DNA of 64,000 nt from Eucommia ulmoides (lineage: Eukaryota; Streptophyta; Magnoliopsida; Garryales; Eucommiaceae), in NCBI GenBank assembly GCA_016647705.1, contig CM028335.1:18206905-18270904 (forward strand), given 5' to 3'. Positions 21,380 through 32,362 of the stretch are shown here, one piece after another. A program made the translations under genes and the position numbers. The notes under the pieces were generated by a model. It made no database searches and had not been told where the DNA came from. It was given only the letters and a program-made list of their open reading frames with translations. Position 1 is the stretch's first letter; each line of letters opens with the position of its first letter.

Positions 21380-22471
21380 TCATTCCCGTGACCTCAAACA
21401 ACCGCCGGGAAGAAGAAACTTAAACTTGTCCGCATTCTCTATTAAATACGCCGGCAGATGAACGGCCGACGCCGACGCCGGAATCGACCCCATCTTCTTA
21501 ATCAATTCCCTGAAACTATACTCCTCCGGCAACATATCAAACAGATCATCCCCTCTACATATCAATCTCTGAATCCTCGTATAATCCAAAAAATCACTAC
21601 GCCTCACTCTGTCCGCGTGGCTATAAGCCGTCATTTTGAACACGAATTCGTTCAAATAACGGAAACAGAAGCTACAGTGCCACCCGGCATCCGAGAGAAT
21701 AAGATCAGTCTGCCGAGAATGCCGGTAATGGGTCCACGAGCCGTAGATATGGGCCGAGGCTCGCCAACTGCTGTAGTCCACCGGAAACTCGAACGAGTAC
21801 ATGAAGTGTTTGAGCTCGAGGTGGAGAGTGGGCGGGATGCCATCGCACCAGCGGAGAAGCTTCACGGTGTGCGGGCTTGGGATCTCGTCAGCGTCGGACA
21901 TTATCAACACGTCGCCGGCCAAAATCCCAGCCCGTTGCATAAGCCCGTTCATTGCGGCCCGTTGTTCTGACTCAAGCACAAAAGGGTCGGGTCGCATCCC
22001 ATGGCTCACAACCCGGCCCGGAAAGACGCCGTGGATTGTTTTATTGGCAGCAAAGGCGAACCGGGCCCGGTTTGCAGAGAAGAAGAGGGGCTTCGGGATG
22101 CCCGTGAAGGTGGTGTTCGCTTCTAGAAGGACGAATTTGTCAACGTAGGGGGCGAGCTCACGCCACCGGATCTCGAGCATGTCAAGCTCGTTGCTGAAGA
22201 TGATTCCGTCGAAAACGCGGCGGGGTTCGGGCCGAAGCCGCCACCCATGGAGGCGGCAGAGGTGGTGCATGGAGACATTCTCCGCATAGTAGTGGGGGAG
22301 GTGGATGAACGGGGCCGGGGGTTTGTCCCACAGGGGGCGAAAGAAATAAGATATTTTTTGGCCATTGGTGAAGATTACGATCATGGAGATAGGGACGAGG
22401 ATCAAGACTAGAATGAAAATGCATCTTGGCGGCGCCCGCCTTGAGGCAGGGCGGAAGGATCGTGGGGCCAT
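21380..22471 (-). CDS. GT17 N-acetylglucosaminyltransferase
   Basis: Intact 363-residue protein resembling the plant beta-1,4-mannosyl-glycoprotein 4-beta-N-acetylglucosaminyltransferase family (GT17, the GnT-III family). These are type II Golgi membrane enzymes predicted to transfer GlcNAc to a mannose of N-glycans; the plant substrates are poorly known. A short basic tail ([12 protein letters not shown]) precedes one transmembrane anchor at about 17-35. The stem/entry motif [12 protein letters not shown] lies at 37-48, [15 protein letters not shown] at 85-99, the DxD-like metal/nucleotide site MSDADEIPS at 191-199, and [12 protein letters not shown] at 261-272. The end [11 protein letters not shown] matches the family C-terminus in form. 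Length is near the family norm (about 360-390). The coding exon is much more GC-rich than its surroundings. ATG 22471 is chosen because the anchor follows at the usual distance. Upstream untranslated exons are likely. Confidence 0.93.
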   Translation of the reverse strand: MAPRSFRPASRRAPPRCIFILVLILVPISMIVIFTNGQKISYFFRPLWDKPPAPFIHLPHYYAENVSMHHLCRLHGWRLRPEPRRVFDGIIFSNELDMLEIRWRELAPYVDKFVLLEANTTFTGIPKPLFFSANRARFAFAANKTIHGVFPGRVVSHGMRPDPFVLESEQRAAMNGLMQRAGILAGDVLIMSDADEIPSPHTVKLLRWCDGIPPTLHLELKHFMYSFEFPVDYSSWRASAHIYGSWTHYRHSRQTDLILSDAGWHCSFCFRYLNEFVFKMTAYSHADRVRRSDFLDYTRIQRLICRGDDLFDMLPEEYSFRELIKKMGSIPASASAVHLPAYLIENADKFKFLLPGGCLRSRE

Positions 22472-22549
22472 GGATTGAAGGAATTATATTCATAAAAAGA
22501 ACAAGAAACTTACATGGGGGATTCAAATGGTAGTTTCATTGTTCATGAT

Positions 22550-23233
22550 CTGCATGAAAATAAACCGGGAACAAAGATCACAATCTGAAAGGGTACCATT
22601 TATTCAACGGTGGATCTAGAAAAATCATCAGGCGGGGAGTAAATTTTTTGTTTTGAAGGTTATTAGATATTCATATAAATTTGGTGGCCTTATCTAAAAT
22701 TTAAAAATTTTAATTATTTTTTTCTAAAAATATAAGGCTAAAAGTGAAATTTTTCAAAAGTTGGGTGTCGGGTTTGAGTGTCACCTGGTCCCCATGTAGC
22801 GCTGCCATTGCATTTATCACCATCAGATTTTTCTTTTCTTTTTAAAAAAAAAAAAAAACTTTCGGGTTCATTTAAATGAGGTATTTGACTTGGAGAAATG
22901 ATTATTAATATTTTATTGAAAAAAATTGTTAAAAAAAACAGTTAGAAATCTTTTCACACAATCAAATACCTTCTTCACATTCCATTCTAAAAGTTACAGA
23001 AATTAACAAATGAATCCATTTAAAGAAACTTCTCAACATAAACATTTGAGAAATTTGGGAGAGGCAGGAATCAGGGATAAAAACAGTAACCAAAGGGGGC
23101 CTTGAGGACCCATTTGATTTGGGTTTGGATGCATACTCTCTGTTTTCAAAAACCAAACTAAACAAATTTTTACAATTTTTCGAAAAACTGGTTTCAAATT
23201 CTAAACCAAACAGGCCCGAGTACACAAGCTAAC
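22550..23233 (-). other. Putative 5'-UTR intron of GT17 gene
   Basis: On the minus strand this stretch begins with donor GGTTAGC (intron from 23233) and ends in TTTTCATGCAG (to 22550), leaving a leader exon from 22549 to the ATG. No frame is supported inside. A minor inverted repeat (CCATTTGATTTGGG with CCAAACAGGCCC) at about 23107-23215 looks like MITE debris. Confidence 0.45.
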
Positions 23234-23315
23234 CTGAAATGATATGATTGAATCCTGGAAGCCACCGCACAAAGTTTTCTCTTGTCAAGGATGCAAATAA
23301 ATTCAGAGCACATCC
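23234..23315 (-). other. Putative leader exon with uORF
   Basis: Bounded on the minus strand by a good acceptor (TCTTCTTTATCCAG) and donor (CAG/GTTAGC). It contains ATG at 23313 opening a 26-codon frame. If joined to the acceptor at 22549 the frame ends at TGA two codons later, giving a 28-residue peptide starting MCSEFICILDKRK. This would be a spliced upstream ORF in the GT17 leader. The exon is predicted from splice signals only. Confidence 0.35.
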
Positions 23316-24596
23316 CTGGATAAAGAAGACAGGACAAACAATTAGATGTAAGCATGCTCATATGAATGCTGTATGGTGATTACATTAATATGTACATACA
23401 TGAACGAAAATTTGAATTTATATACGTTCACATTTTTCCAAAAAAACAAAAAATAAAAATCTCAAATACTGAAAAATCGTTATAGGACAAACGATGACAT
23501 TGGAATAGAAAATAGAAGATGATTTCTATCGTTTTAAGAAGATGATTTCTATCGTTTTAAGAATACCTTTTGGAACCCGTGGACAAGACCAATGGAATAC
23601 TCTACAGAAGACGAACATGACCAAATTCACTGAAGTTCATTTGCATATTTCTTGGGTAGATTCTTCGAAGTAGCAGATCGTGAGAATAAATTTGAAAAGG
23701 GAAAACACACTCATAAGGACAAATCGCCAACACATATTCAAACTTTTTGCTTATTTTTCATTTATTTTTATATATTTTTAAGTTATTGTTCAGGCCGGCT
23801 AGTTATCATCGATCCAATCTAGTTTATCTCCAGAACGCAATGAGAAAGTCTAGAGAAAAAGGCATGCGCCAGTCTTGTATTTCATTCATTGAAGTCTACA
23901 AACCACTTTATATCTGACCTCAGTACGCCAAAAAACCTCAAAATCATAGCATGATTATATGATTAAAAACACTCCACAAGTGCATTAGACAAGGCTCAAT
24001 TAAGACTTGTTAGCACCATTTGATTAGTGCCCGATTTGGTTGTCTAAGGCCCATTTCAGAACAAAATTCAGCACTTAAAACTGAATGCATTAAATACTTA
24101 TCAAATTAAGTGAGTTTGATAACAAAATGAAGCAAACATTTAAAATATAAGTATCGCTTAAAAATTATTCTAAATTTTAAGTGATGTGTGATTCACTTAA
24201 TTTTTTTGGGTCTTCTCACTTAAAACTATCAAACACCTATCTACCATTACCACCATTCAACAACACTACTACAAAATCTTTCCAAAAACATTATATACAA
24301 ATAATTATAGATAGAGGGCATACTAAATTCATAAAAAAATAAGGAGGGAAAATTTTAGAGAGAGAATATTTTAGAAAAATAAAGTTGTAAAAATTATTTT
24401 AAGGGCAAAAATTTGTCGAAAGATAACTTTTTTGAAGGTAAAAGTATAAAAAAATAGATATTTAATATATTCAACTCTTCCAATTTCAACACTTAATTTT
24501 CAGTGTTATCGAACAAGCCCTAAATTATCTTATTTTTGATTAATTGAATTATATGTATATCTGCATTTATGTACGACTTAATCAGATGCACATATT

Positions 24597-24908
24597 GTAC
24601 GTTTGAACAAAAAACCATACAATTGTTTTATTTTACTTCAATTTTTAAGCTATCTTTATTCCAATTACACGTGAAAATAACATCTAAACTAGAACTAAAA
24701 TTGTTTTAATTCTTACAATCAAATACTAAACTATAACAATTCAATACCTGATATGTACATTTGAACAAAAAACATACAATTGTTTTATTTTACTTAAATT
24801 TTCAAGCTATCTTTTATTCCAATTACACATGAAAATAGCATCTAAACTAGAACTAAAATCGTTTTAATTCTTACAATCAAATACTAAACTATAACAATTC
24901 AATACCTC
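24597..24908. repeat. 158-bp tandem duplication
   Basis: Two adjacent copies (24597-24754 and 24755-24908) starting GTACRTTTGAACAAAAAA and ending AACAATTCAATACCT. They differ at only a handful of positions, so the duplication is fairly recent. Confidence 0.9.
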
Positions 24909-25580
24909 AAAATAGTAGGATTTGCGAATCGAAGGACAACCAAACGAGCCCTTAGAAATGTAAGGTGGTCTTGGGCATCTCTCAACCCAAAAGTAACTCA
25001 TGAGGTGAGATTTTCACTCAAACTTATAACCTCACCACCACCCCCATCCACATCCGACGTGGCATAAACCCAACAAGAAAACAACGACTATACATAAAAG
25101 TTCCAAGTTTTCACAACATCCCAACTGAGATAATACAAAGATCTACCTCAATATTCCAATCATCTTTATCAGGAAAAAGAAAAACAAATAATCAGAGGCA
25201 AAATCACTCCAAGAACAGGACAAGAATACATGTTTAATGTTTCACTTCAGTCCTTTCTGCTTATATACTGATTTTTCTGTTATTAGTTAAGATAAGTATG
25301 TAATAAATATAGATTAAACCCCTTCAGATTTACCAGAATTGTAACAAAACCTGAGGATTAACCTTGATCTTGTTCCAATAAAGGAAAACAATAAAAAAGA
25401 ATTGCCATATTAAGAAAACAATCCAAGTATATGCCCCCTAGAAATTGAAGGAAAAGAATTTTTGAAGTGAATATTCCTAATATTAACTGAAACAGCTTTA
25501 GATTTAGCCATCCAATTAATTATTAATCAAACAAATAATGCTCGAAATTTCAAAACAAAAAATAAAAAATAAACACAAAT

Positions 25581-25871
25581 AGCGACGAAAGCAATCAATC
25601 TTATGAAATGGACGATACTCGCAATTTCGAAGCGCACAGCATTCAAATTATATCAATAACCTCAACAAATTCATCACAAGCTAAAACCGCCATTCAATAA
25701 TCATCCCACACACCTCTAACAGCGACGAAAGCAATCAATCTTATGAAATGAACGACACTCGCAATTTCGAAGCGCACAACATTCAAATTGTATCAATTAC
25801 CTCAACAAATTCACTACGAGTCCTTAATTAGCTAAAACTGCCTATCAACAATCATCCCAGGCACCTCTAAC
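25581..25871. repeat. 140-150-bp tandem duplication
   Basis: Two copies start AGCGACGAAAGCAATC (25581 and 25721) and end CACCTCTAAC. A third partial copy (GGCGACGAA) begins at 25872. The second copy carries an insertion of about 11 bp (GTCCTTAATTA). Confidence 0.9.
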
Positions 25872-26031
25872 GGCGACGAATATACGCAATACAGATTAAA
25901 ACCCTAGAATTTGGACGTAAGTCGCAACTGCAATCAAATTGAAAGCAAATAAATAATGCATTGACGTAAAAATCATAAACGTTTACCTTCCTTTCAAATT
26001 GCAGAGGAACCAAAGCTGGATATCAGATTAC

Positions 26032-26150
26032 CTGCACTTCTTCGCTACATATACAGATATATGAACGCATGTATGTATATATATATATATATACATGCCA
26101 ATTTCCGGATTAGGAGAGAGAGGGAGGGAGGAGAAGAGAGAGAGACTTGG
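26032..26150 (-). promoter_or_regulatory. Putative 5' UTR start of GT17 gene
   Basis: On the minus strand a CT-rich leader (TCTCTCTCTCTTCTCCTCCC) is followed by a TA repeat and a donor at 26031 (GTGCAG/GTAATC). A second donor (GAAAGGAAG/GTAAAC) lies at about 25986. CT-rich first exons are common in plants. The link to the GT17 coding exon 3.5 kb downstream is inference. Confidence 0.35.
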
Positions 26151-26424
26151 GGGGCCTCGAGGAACGACAGAGGGAGGACTGGGAGAGAAAATGGCTAAAG
26201 AGAATTATAAAAATAAATTGGCCAATTGAAAGAGACATGGTGTGCTGTGATTGGGTATTAATTAGGGTGATCCTGGGGTCGGATGTAGAGGATTGTAGAC
26301 GGCTTACGATCTTCTGTTTGTATTATTCGCATGTGCAGGGTGCAGGATTGCACGTGATTGCCGAATCATGCGGTACTGGCGGAGGCATTCAAGTCTTAGG
26401 TATAAAAAAGTTAATCGCTTATGT

Positions 26425-27027
26425 GGCGTTTGGGTAGTGTTCTCATTTTCCGGAACATAATTAGAATGGATTGAATTGAGTTGAATTGAGAATTTTAGAA
26501 ATAGAATTGTGTTTGGTAACGACAATTTTTGTTTTGTACTGAGAACAGAATGTGTTTGGTAACGATTTTATCCTAAAACTAATTTATTTTTTTTTTAATT
26601 TTTTTTTTGTGTTTGGCGGCCCGACGGCGGTGGTGTTAGACGGTGGCCGGACGGCCGGACGCTGGCGACGGCGGTAGTGGCCGGACGGTGGCTGGCGACG
26701 GCGGTAGTAGCCGGACGGTGGCCGGCGGTGGCAGACGGACGGTGGCCGGCGACGGTCGCCGGACGGCGGCGGCCGATGACCGGCGGCACGGTGGACAGCG
26801 GCGGGTGGTCGTCGAATAGTGGCTGAAATTGAGAATTTTGGGTTGAGTTTTTTGGGCACAAAAAAAAAACAAGGTTTTTTTGTTTCTCATTTTCTTAACA
26901 TTTTGATAATCAATTCTTATTTTTTGAGTTAGGTTGGGTTGAGTTTTGTATTTGTCAAACGGGTTCCCAAAAATCAAACTCAGAATTTTTAGGTTGGGTT
27001 TGGTTGGGAACACTAATCAAACGGGGC
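26425..27027. mobile_element. MITE family B with GC-rich core, copy 1
   Basis: Terminal inverted repeats GCGTTTGGGTAGTGTTC and its partner ending GAACACTAATCAAACGG (about 13 of 17 match). Internal GTTTGGTAACGATTTTATCC is shared with the copy at 55083-55781. The middle (about 26612-26815) is a CpG-rich minisatellite of GGCGGTGGCCGGCGACGG-type units. Proline/arginine-rich frames across this core are artefacts. Confidence 0.75.
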
Positions 27028-27878
27028 CTTAATAAATTAAGTACTTAATTAATTAAGTGTGTTTGACAAATATAATAAAAAATATTTAATTAATTAAATT
27101 AGTTTAAAAATTAAGTGAAATATTAAGTAAAAAATTCAGTAAAGTCTCCCTTATTTAATTGTTTTTGCAGAAAGCGCTCAGATTTTTTCAAATAAAAAAA
27201 AATGACCATTTTGCTCTTAGGGATGTAGGGTTTCTGATGTTCTGTTCATTCGCTAGTCCATTTTCATTTTCCAAAGCGATGGAGGCGGCGACGGCGAGTT
27301 GAGAAGAGAAAGAGAAGGCTCGAGTCAGGTTATCCGAAGCGGCTCACCAAATATAGAGTTCGGTTTCGAAGCACGATCCGCCGATTCATCGATCCTCTTT
27401 GTCTACGGTACTTCTGTTCACACATCGAAGCGGCGAGTTGAGAAGCAAAGCGGCTACGAGTTGAGAAGAGAGGTGGCGGCGAATAGAGAAATCTTGAACG
27501 AGGTATGTTCTTGTCTGTGTTTCTTTGGTTTGCTTGATACATTCAATTTTGGTATCTTCGCATTCAGTTGTCTATACATAGCCTACCTTCACGTTTCGAT
27601 TTCATTTTTGTTTTTTGGTTTTGAGTAGTCCAAATTAGCCTACGCAAGTTGTGTTCTGTAATCGTATGCTAAACTTATAGCGCCAAAAAAACTGTGTTTA
27701 GGGTTCAACTCTGCTACTACTGCATAAAGATCATGAGGTGTTCGACAAAATGCCTCAATGAAAGTGTTCTGTAAATGGGTGCCTTTACTTGGTTGGTGGG
27801 TGTTGTATGTGTAATTTGCATATAAGTTACACGTTATCTGCTAGTTTGGGCTTCTTTTAGGAGCTCAAGCAGATTATT
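27028..27878 (+). other. Gap with possible untranslated first exon
   Basis: AT-rich MITE debris (27028-27150), then a purine-rich, CpG-bearing stretch 27230-27502 ending in the donor ACGAG/GTATGT. ATG 27281 opens only seven codons. It may be a noncoding first exon of the CAT gene whose relic starts at 28887, but no sequence joins them directly. Confidence 0.3.
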
Positions 27879-28151
27879 AGGATGTGTTTGGGTGAAGGAT
27901 TTTGAGGAAGGATTTGATTTTGATAAGGGAATTCTGAAATTCGTAAGTTCTTGGCTGGGATTTGCCTTATGGAATTCCAAAATGTGATTTAATACTGGAA
28001 TTTTCAAATTCAAGTTTCTAAATTCCATTAATTATCAAATTCCTTATCCAAGTTGTCCAACCCTTCCCTAGAACCCGTGCATAGCAGGAGCACCGGGTTG
28101 TTCCCTTTTTTTTTTTTTTTTTGTTTTATTACCAAATCCAAACGCATTCTT
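27879..28151. mobile_element. MITE-like element
   Basis: Ends AGGATGTGTTTGGGT and ACCAAATCCAAACGCATTCT are imperfect inverted repeats. The inside is AT-rich and contains a T18 run. Confidence 0.5.
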
Positions 28152-28468
28152 AAAGTCTAATAGAACAAAAGAATGGGTTTTGAAAATCAACAATTTTTTG
28201 AATAAAACATTTAAGTTCAATTTTCATGGTAGAATGATGCCTTTCGATGTCCCAACATGTTTTCTCTTGAAATAAAGTAATAACGACGAAATATATTGAT
28301 TTTTTTTTGCGCTCAAAATTTTGCATAATGCCCGGATAAGGGTTCTTAGAGCAATTCTAATAGTGTATGTATATTGGTTTCTATCTCCAAATAGCATACT
28401 CAAATTCAAGATTGTTTCCCCTTCAATGGAGTATACATACAAGCATGCATGCATTGTGCATATTCTTA

Positions 28469-28591
28469 GGTAGTGTTTGGTTGCACGGAGTTGGGGCTTT
28501 GGAATTGGAATAAAAAATGAACGTGTTTAAATTTCTATTTTTTTTGACATGCGTCCTTTCTAATTCCAATTGGATACTTTCAAATGCTACC
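28469..28591. mobile_element. Short MITE-like element
   Basis: GGTAGTGTTTGG at one end and CAAATGCTACC at the other are imperfect inverted repeats. Inner TGGAATTGGAAT and CTAATTCCAATTGG are also complementary. Confidence 0.45.
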
Positions 28592-28886
28592 TTAACATCC
28601 CATTGGAAGAGTGAAAACAACAAAATTTAAAGAAAAAAGTTGTATGCGTAATCAAAAATAGTAAAGTATATATGTATTTTTTTCCACTTTACATACTCAA
28701 CATGCATACTATGGTTGTTAAATGTTATTTCTTGGGCTTTGTGGTATTGTCTTGAGGTTTAACAATCTTAAACACACTAGGATTGATTCAAGTAATCCTG
28801 CCTTGGTTTTAAATTAGGATTTCTTGTTGTACAGTTCTCTATCTATAGGTTTCAAATTATTTTTAAGGATTTGAATGTTTGTTCAG
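28592..28886 (+). other. Gap, probable intron relic
   Basis: AT-rich with no frame. It ends in TGTTTGTTCAG, a good splice acceptor directly before the CAT-like exon. Confidence 0.4.
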
Positions 28887-29439
28887 GAGAAAACAGGTTG
28901 ATAATTTGAATCGAACCAATCACGATGGTCAACAATTGGTCAAGACGCTCTCTGCTTTTGATCTCATTTCCATTGGTTAGTCATTCAAGTTCAATCTCTT
29001 CGTCTTTTGGAACATTTTCATATTCGTTTTGTTTTTTTATTCCGATTTAGAAATTGGTTGTTGTGTGTTCCTTTTCCGATTGTTTTCCTGCTTTACAATC
29101 GGGCATAGTGCCTCCAAATTTATACGTGTTGACCACAATGATCAATCAATACTAAGTTAGACCTAGAATCTCTAGTTTGAGCTCACGATTTCGATGTTCT
29201 TTGCTATGGTTGAATTTATGCTTCGTTGATTATATTAAGAGTTGGATCAACCTTTGGAGCTGGAGTACACATACTTGTTGGAACAGTTGCTAGGGAGCTT
29301 ACATGACCGGCTCTCACATTTTCATCCTAATAGCTGGAATGGCCGCAGGGCTTTCAGCCCTTTGCTATGCTGAGCTTGCTTGTCGTTGTCCTTCTGCTGG
29401 AAGCGCTTATCACTATTCATATGTATGTGTTGGAGAAGG
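28887..29439 (+). pseudogene. Cationic amino acid transporter fragment
   Basis: Two exons of a CAT (APC superfamily) gene. The first (28887-28975) encodes RKQVDNLNRTNHDGQQLVK and LSAFDLISI, ending at donor ATTG/GTTAGT. The second (29239-29439) encodes [19 protein letters not shown], then a TGA where the family has Gly, then [19 protein letters not shown] and [17 protein letters not shown], ending at a GTGATC donor. These are the N-terminal region and first two membrane helices of the transporter. The acceptor before the second exon reads AA instead of AG at 29237-29238. No later exon is found, so only about 100 of the usual roughly 600 residues remain. Introns are present, so it arose by DNA duplication or truncation, not by retroposition. 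Confidence 0.85.
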
Positions 29440-29718
29440 GTGATCTCCATTTTTTCCGTTCACATGAGGCATGATTGTGTTTGAACCTATTTGTTCTAGC
29501 TATGGAAGATGATATGCTTGAGTTGATACTTTGTTATTGCTTTTATAATTTTGATTCAAGGGCAATTATGTAAATTAAATAATTTTCAGCATTTAAATTT
29601 TGTACTTATCAAACAAACAAAAAAATTCAGCACTTAAATTTTCAACACAATTTTATCAAACAACCTTCTTAAATTTTCAACACTTAAAAATTAAGTCGTT
29701 CTCAAACAAACTTTTAGT

Positions 29719-30098
29719 GTGTGTTTAGTTAGATGGAAAATAAATCAAGAAAAAAAAAATTATATTTGATTGGACAGAAAATAAAAACAAAAAGAAAATA
29801 AGATGGATAAAACACAATTTTTTAGACAATTTTTTTTTCCTCACAAATTTGGAAAGAAAAATGGTTAAATATATCAAAATTATAATTATACCTTTAATAA
29901 TATATTTTTTAATTTATTTTTGTAATATATAAGGGCAAAATAGTAAATTACATCAAAGTGAATTATTTTTCCTCATTTCATTTTTTTTTTCTCAACCAAA
30001 TAATATTAGAAAAAATAAATTTTTTTTTATAATAAATAAAAATATTATCCTCTCAATTTTTTTCTTTTTCTTTTTTTATCCTTCCGCCCAAACTTACC
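29719..30098. mobile_element. MITE family A, copy 2
   Basis: Aligns with 20711-21066 over its whole length. The ends are GTGTTTAGTTAGATGG and a diverged CCGCCCAAAC. Preceded (29575-29715) by several CAGCACTTAAATTTTCAACAC repeats of another MITE relic. Confidence 0.7.
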
Positions 30099-31195
30099 TT
30101 AATGGAAAAACCATTTTACTTCTTCAACAAAGGTTTCTTTCTCTCTCTACTCTAATGTTTGAAAGGCCATTTTACCCCTTCAACAAAGGGGTCTCTCTCA
30201 TTAAATTGTCCAATTTTATTTTATTGTTTAAAATAATAGTTTAATTGCTAAAGGTCAAGCCCGGATGTGCTGCCAAGTTATGGCAGCACCGGCAGAATAT
30301 ATAATTAACACGAGGATATTTTTGTTAATAACACCGTTTTCTAATATTACTTTTAATGCGAAGTACGCGACACGCATGCATCAAGGTAGTCCCCTCAACG
30401 ATTCTCTCTTGACTACCCATCGCTAACCAACTAGAGTATTAGGCCAAATATGCCAGGTCGTTCATTGTCCACAAATCAGAGTTTGGATCTCCATCGAAGA
30501 CCTATCCGGGGCCAGTTATCGACTAGCACCTATCAGATCACCAGGAAAGTTCCTAGACCTCCATGGACTGGGCTCCCTATTCATTTTGGTTGGTTTGTGG
30601 GCTCTTTCTTGTTGGCTGAAATGCAAGACAAGGGCTAGTGGTTTAAAACTTGTCACACGCCTCCTCATTAACCATGAGTTGGATTAAGCTAATTAACTGA
30701 GTTTAGGACCCCGATTTTTCTGGACTAAACCGATTCTTCTCTCATAAATAGCTGTTAATAAATGCATCAAGTAATATAAAAAAAATTCCATAAGCAATAC
30801 TAAACTTTTTTTTTTTTTTTTTGATCTCTTACTTTCACTTTGGAAGATTTTCGTTGGGCACACCTCACCTAGTCTTTGTGCGATTACTAGTTCTAATGGT
30901 AAGGATTCAATCGCGGACTGCTCACTAGACAAATAACACCGTACACAAGGTCGCTATCTCAGCAAAAAAATTGTCATGTGAAATCTGACTGCTCCAACTG
31001 CAGGTGTTAATAATTTTCCAACCAACAATTTATATGGAATTCACTTCCTAAAAATTAAAATAAAGTTGTATGAATTAAAAATGGAGTTGACAAGATAACG
31101 GGTTAGAGTTATCTTTCAGTCTAACAAAGCAAGATTAGAATAAAATGTTATTTCTTCCGTGTGCTATGAAATAATACATTGTCACATAATAAAAA
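30099..31195. other. Gene-free gap
   Basis: AT-rich with a T20 run near 30804. A block of ordinary composition at 30360-30680 has a 62-codon frame but no recognisable motif; it may be a gene shard. Nothing else is seen. Confidence 0.4.
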
Positions 31196-31705
31196 AGGGG
31201 TTTTGACACTTTGTACCCCTGAAGTTTGACCAAAAATTCACTTTGTTCTTGGTGGTTTCAATTTGAACATACAACACCTCAAAGTTTAGTCATCTCGTTA
31301 CTATCCAAGTCATTATTTTTATTATAATTTTGGATAAAAAATAATCAGTTGTTGTGCATGTGACTATTTTGGAGGTTTTATGAACATTTTTAGTCTCCTC
31401 CTTTCTCCGCTCTCGTTCACCTTCCTATCCAATTATCTAAAACACATATCTCAGTTCAATTATTTTTTTACAAAAAAAAAATTATAAAGGTCAAAAGAAG
31501 AGGATGGAAATTCTCTTAAGATCCTCATAAAAATACCTGGGTGCACGGCGGGTGATGGTTTTCCATCCAAAATTGTAATGGAGCTATTAATTTGGACTAA
31601 ACTGGGATAATTATGAAGTTTTAGGGTGTCATATGTTTAAATTGAAACTATAGGTCCATATTGAAATAATAGTAACACTTCAGGGGTACAAAGTGTCAAA
31701 ACTCC
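31196..31705. mobile_element. Mutator-like MITE with 9-bp target duplication
   Basis: The termini read GGGGTTTTGACACTTTGTAC at the left and, in complement, GGAGTTTTGACACTTTGTAC at the right, with the match running on to CCCCTGAAGT (about 28 bp). The flanks carry the same 9 bases, TAATAAAAA (31187-31195 and 31706-31714). A 9-bp duplication and this terminus fit a Mutator-derived MITE. No transposase is encoded. Confidence 0.85.
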
Positions 31706-31714
31706 TAATAAAAA

Positions 31715-32314
31715 TATTTGAATAGTCAGGTTCGGACAGACACGGTGTGCGCATTCGGGACCCGGTCCCCGTGGATGTTGAATTTTTTTTAAATACCCTT
31801 ATTTTTTAAACTTTGTTTGTAAGGGCCCAATAAAGTACAAGGCTCAATTTAGTTGGGCCATGTTCGTAAATATATAAGTGAAATTAAGCTGTACGCAAAT
31901 GAATCGCAACATAATTGGAATCGCTCTCTCGTAAATAAAATTATTACTACTATTCTTAAATTTGATGACAAAAAGGATTAAATATAATGTTAGATTAACC
32001 ATTCTCAATTCAATATTTAGTTAGTATTAGGAATAAATCATTTTTTTTTAAATATAGAATATTCAAACAAAAAGCAAATAATACTAACATTAAACATAAA
32101 ATAAATGATCAGTACCAGCTCTTTTACTTCTTTAATCTATAGATTAAGTAATATCACATTTTACTTGGAATTAACTTATCCCATGATTTGTGGGATTAAT
32201 GAATACCTAGCAATAAGAATGAAATTTCACCTACCAAACATGAGAATAAAATGATCATTCATGAAACCATTCATTCCTTAATTGAATCTCACATACCAAA
32301 TGTCACTTTATGTT
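31715..32314. other. Gene-free gap
   Basis: AT-rich. Fragments such as CATACCAAATGTCAC (32292) resemble MITE ends, but no complete element was delimited. Confidence 0.4.
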
Positions 32315-32362
32315 GTGTTTGGTACGCTGGAATGGAATGACAATATGATTGTTATTAGTATG

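Larger units (their letters stand above)
23316..25980 (-). other. Putative first intron / upstream region
   Basis: No gene seen. Holds MITE-like debris at about 24024-24530 (AAATTCAGCACTTAAAACTG and its rough complement), two tandem duplications (24597-24908 and 25581-25871) and AT-rich DNA. If the leader exons are right, this is the first intron of the GT17 gene. Confidence 0.4.

Noticed and set aside
21458-22148. Plus-strand frames of 170 and 115 codons
   Set aside because: They are antisense shadows of the GC-rich GT17 exon.
26584-27013. Minus-strand Pro/Arg-rich frames of 88-125 codons
   Set aside because: Translations of the CpG-rich minisatellite in the MITE core; three frames are open at once, a sign of repeats.
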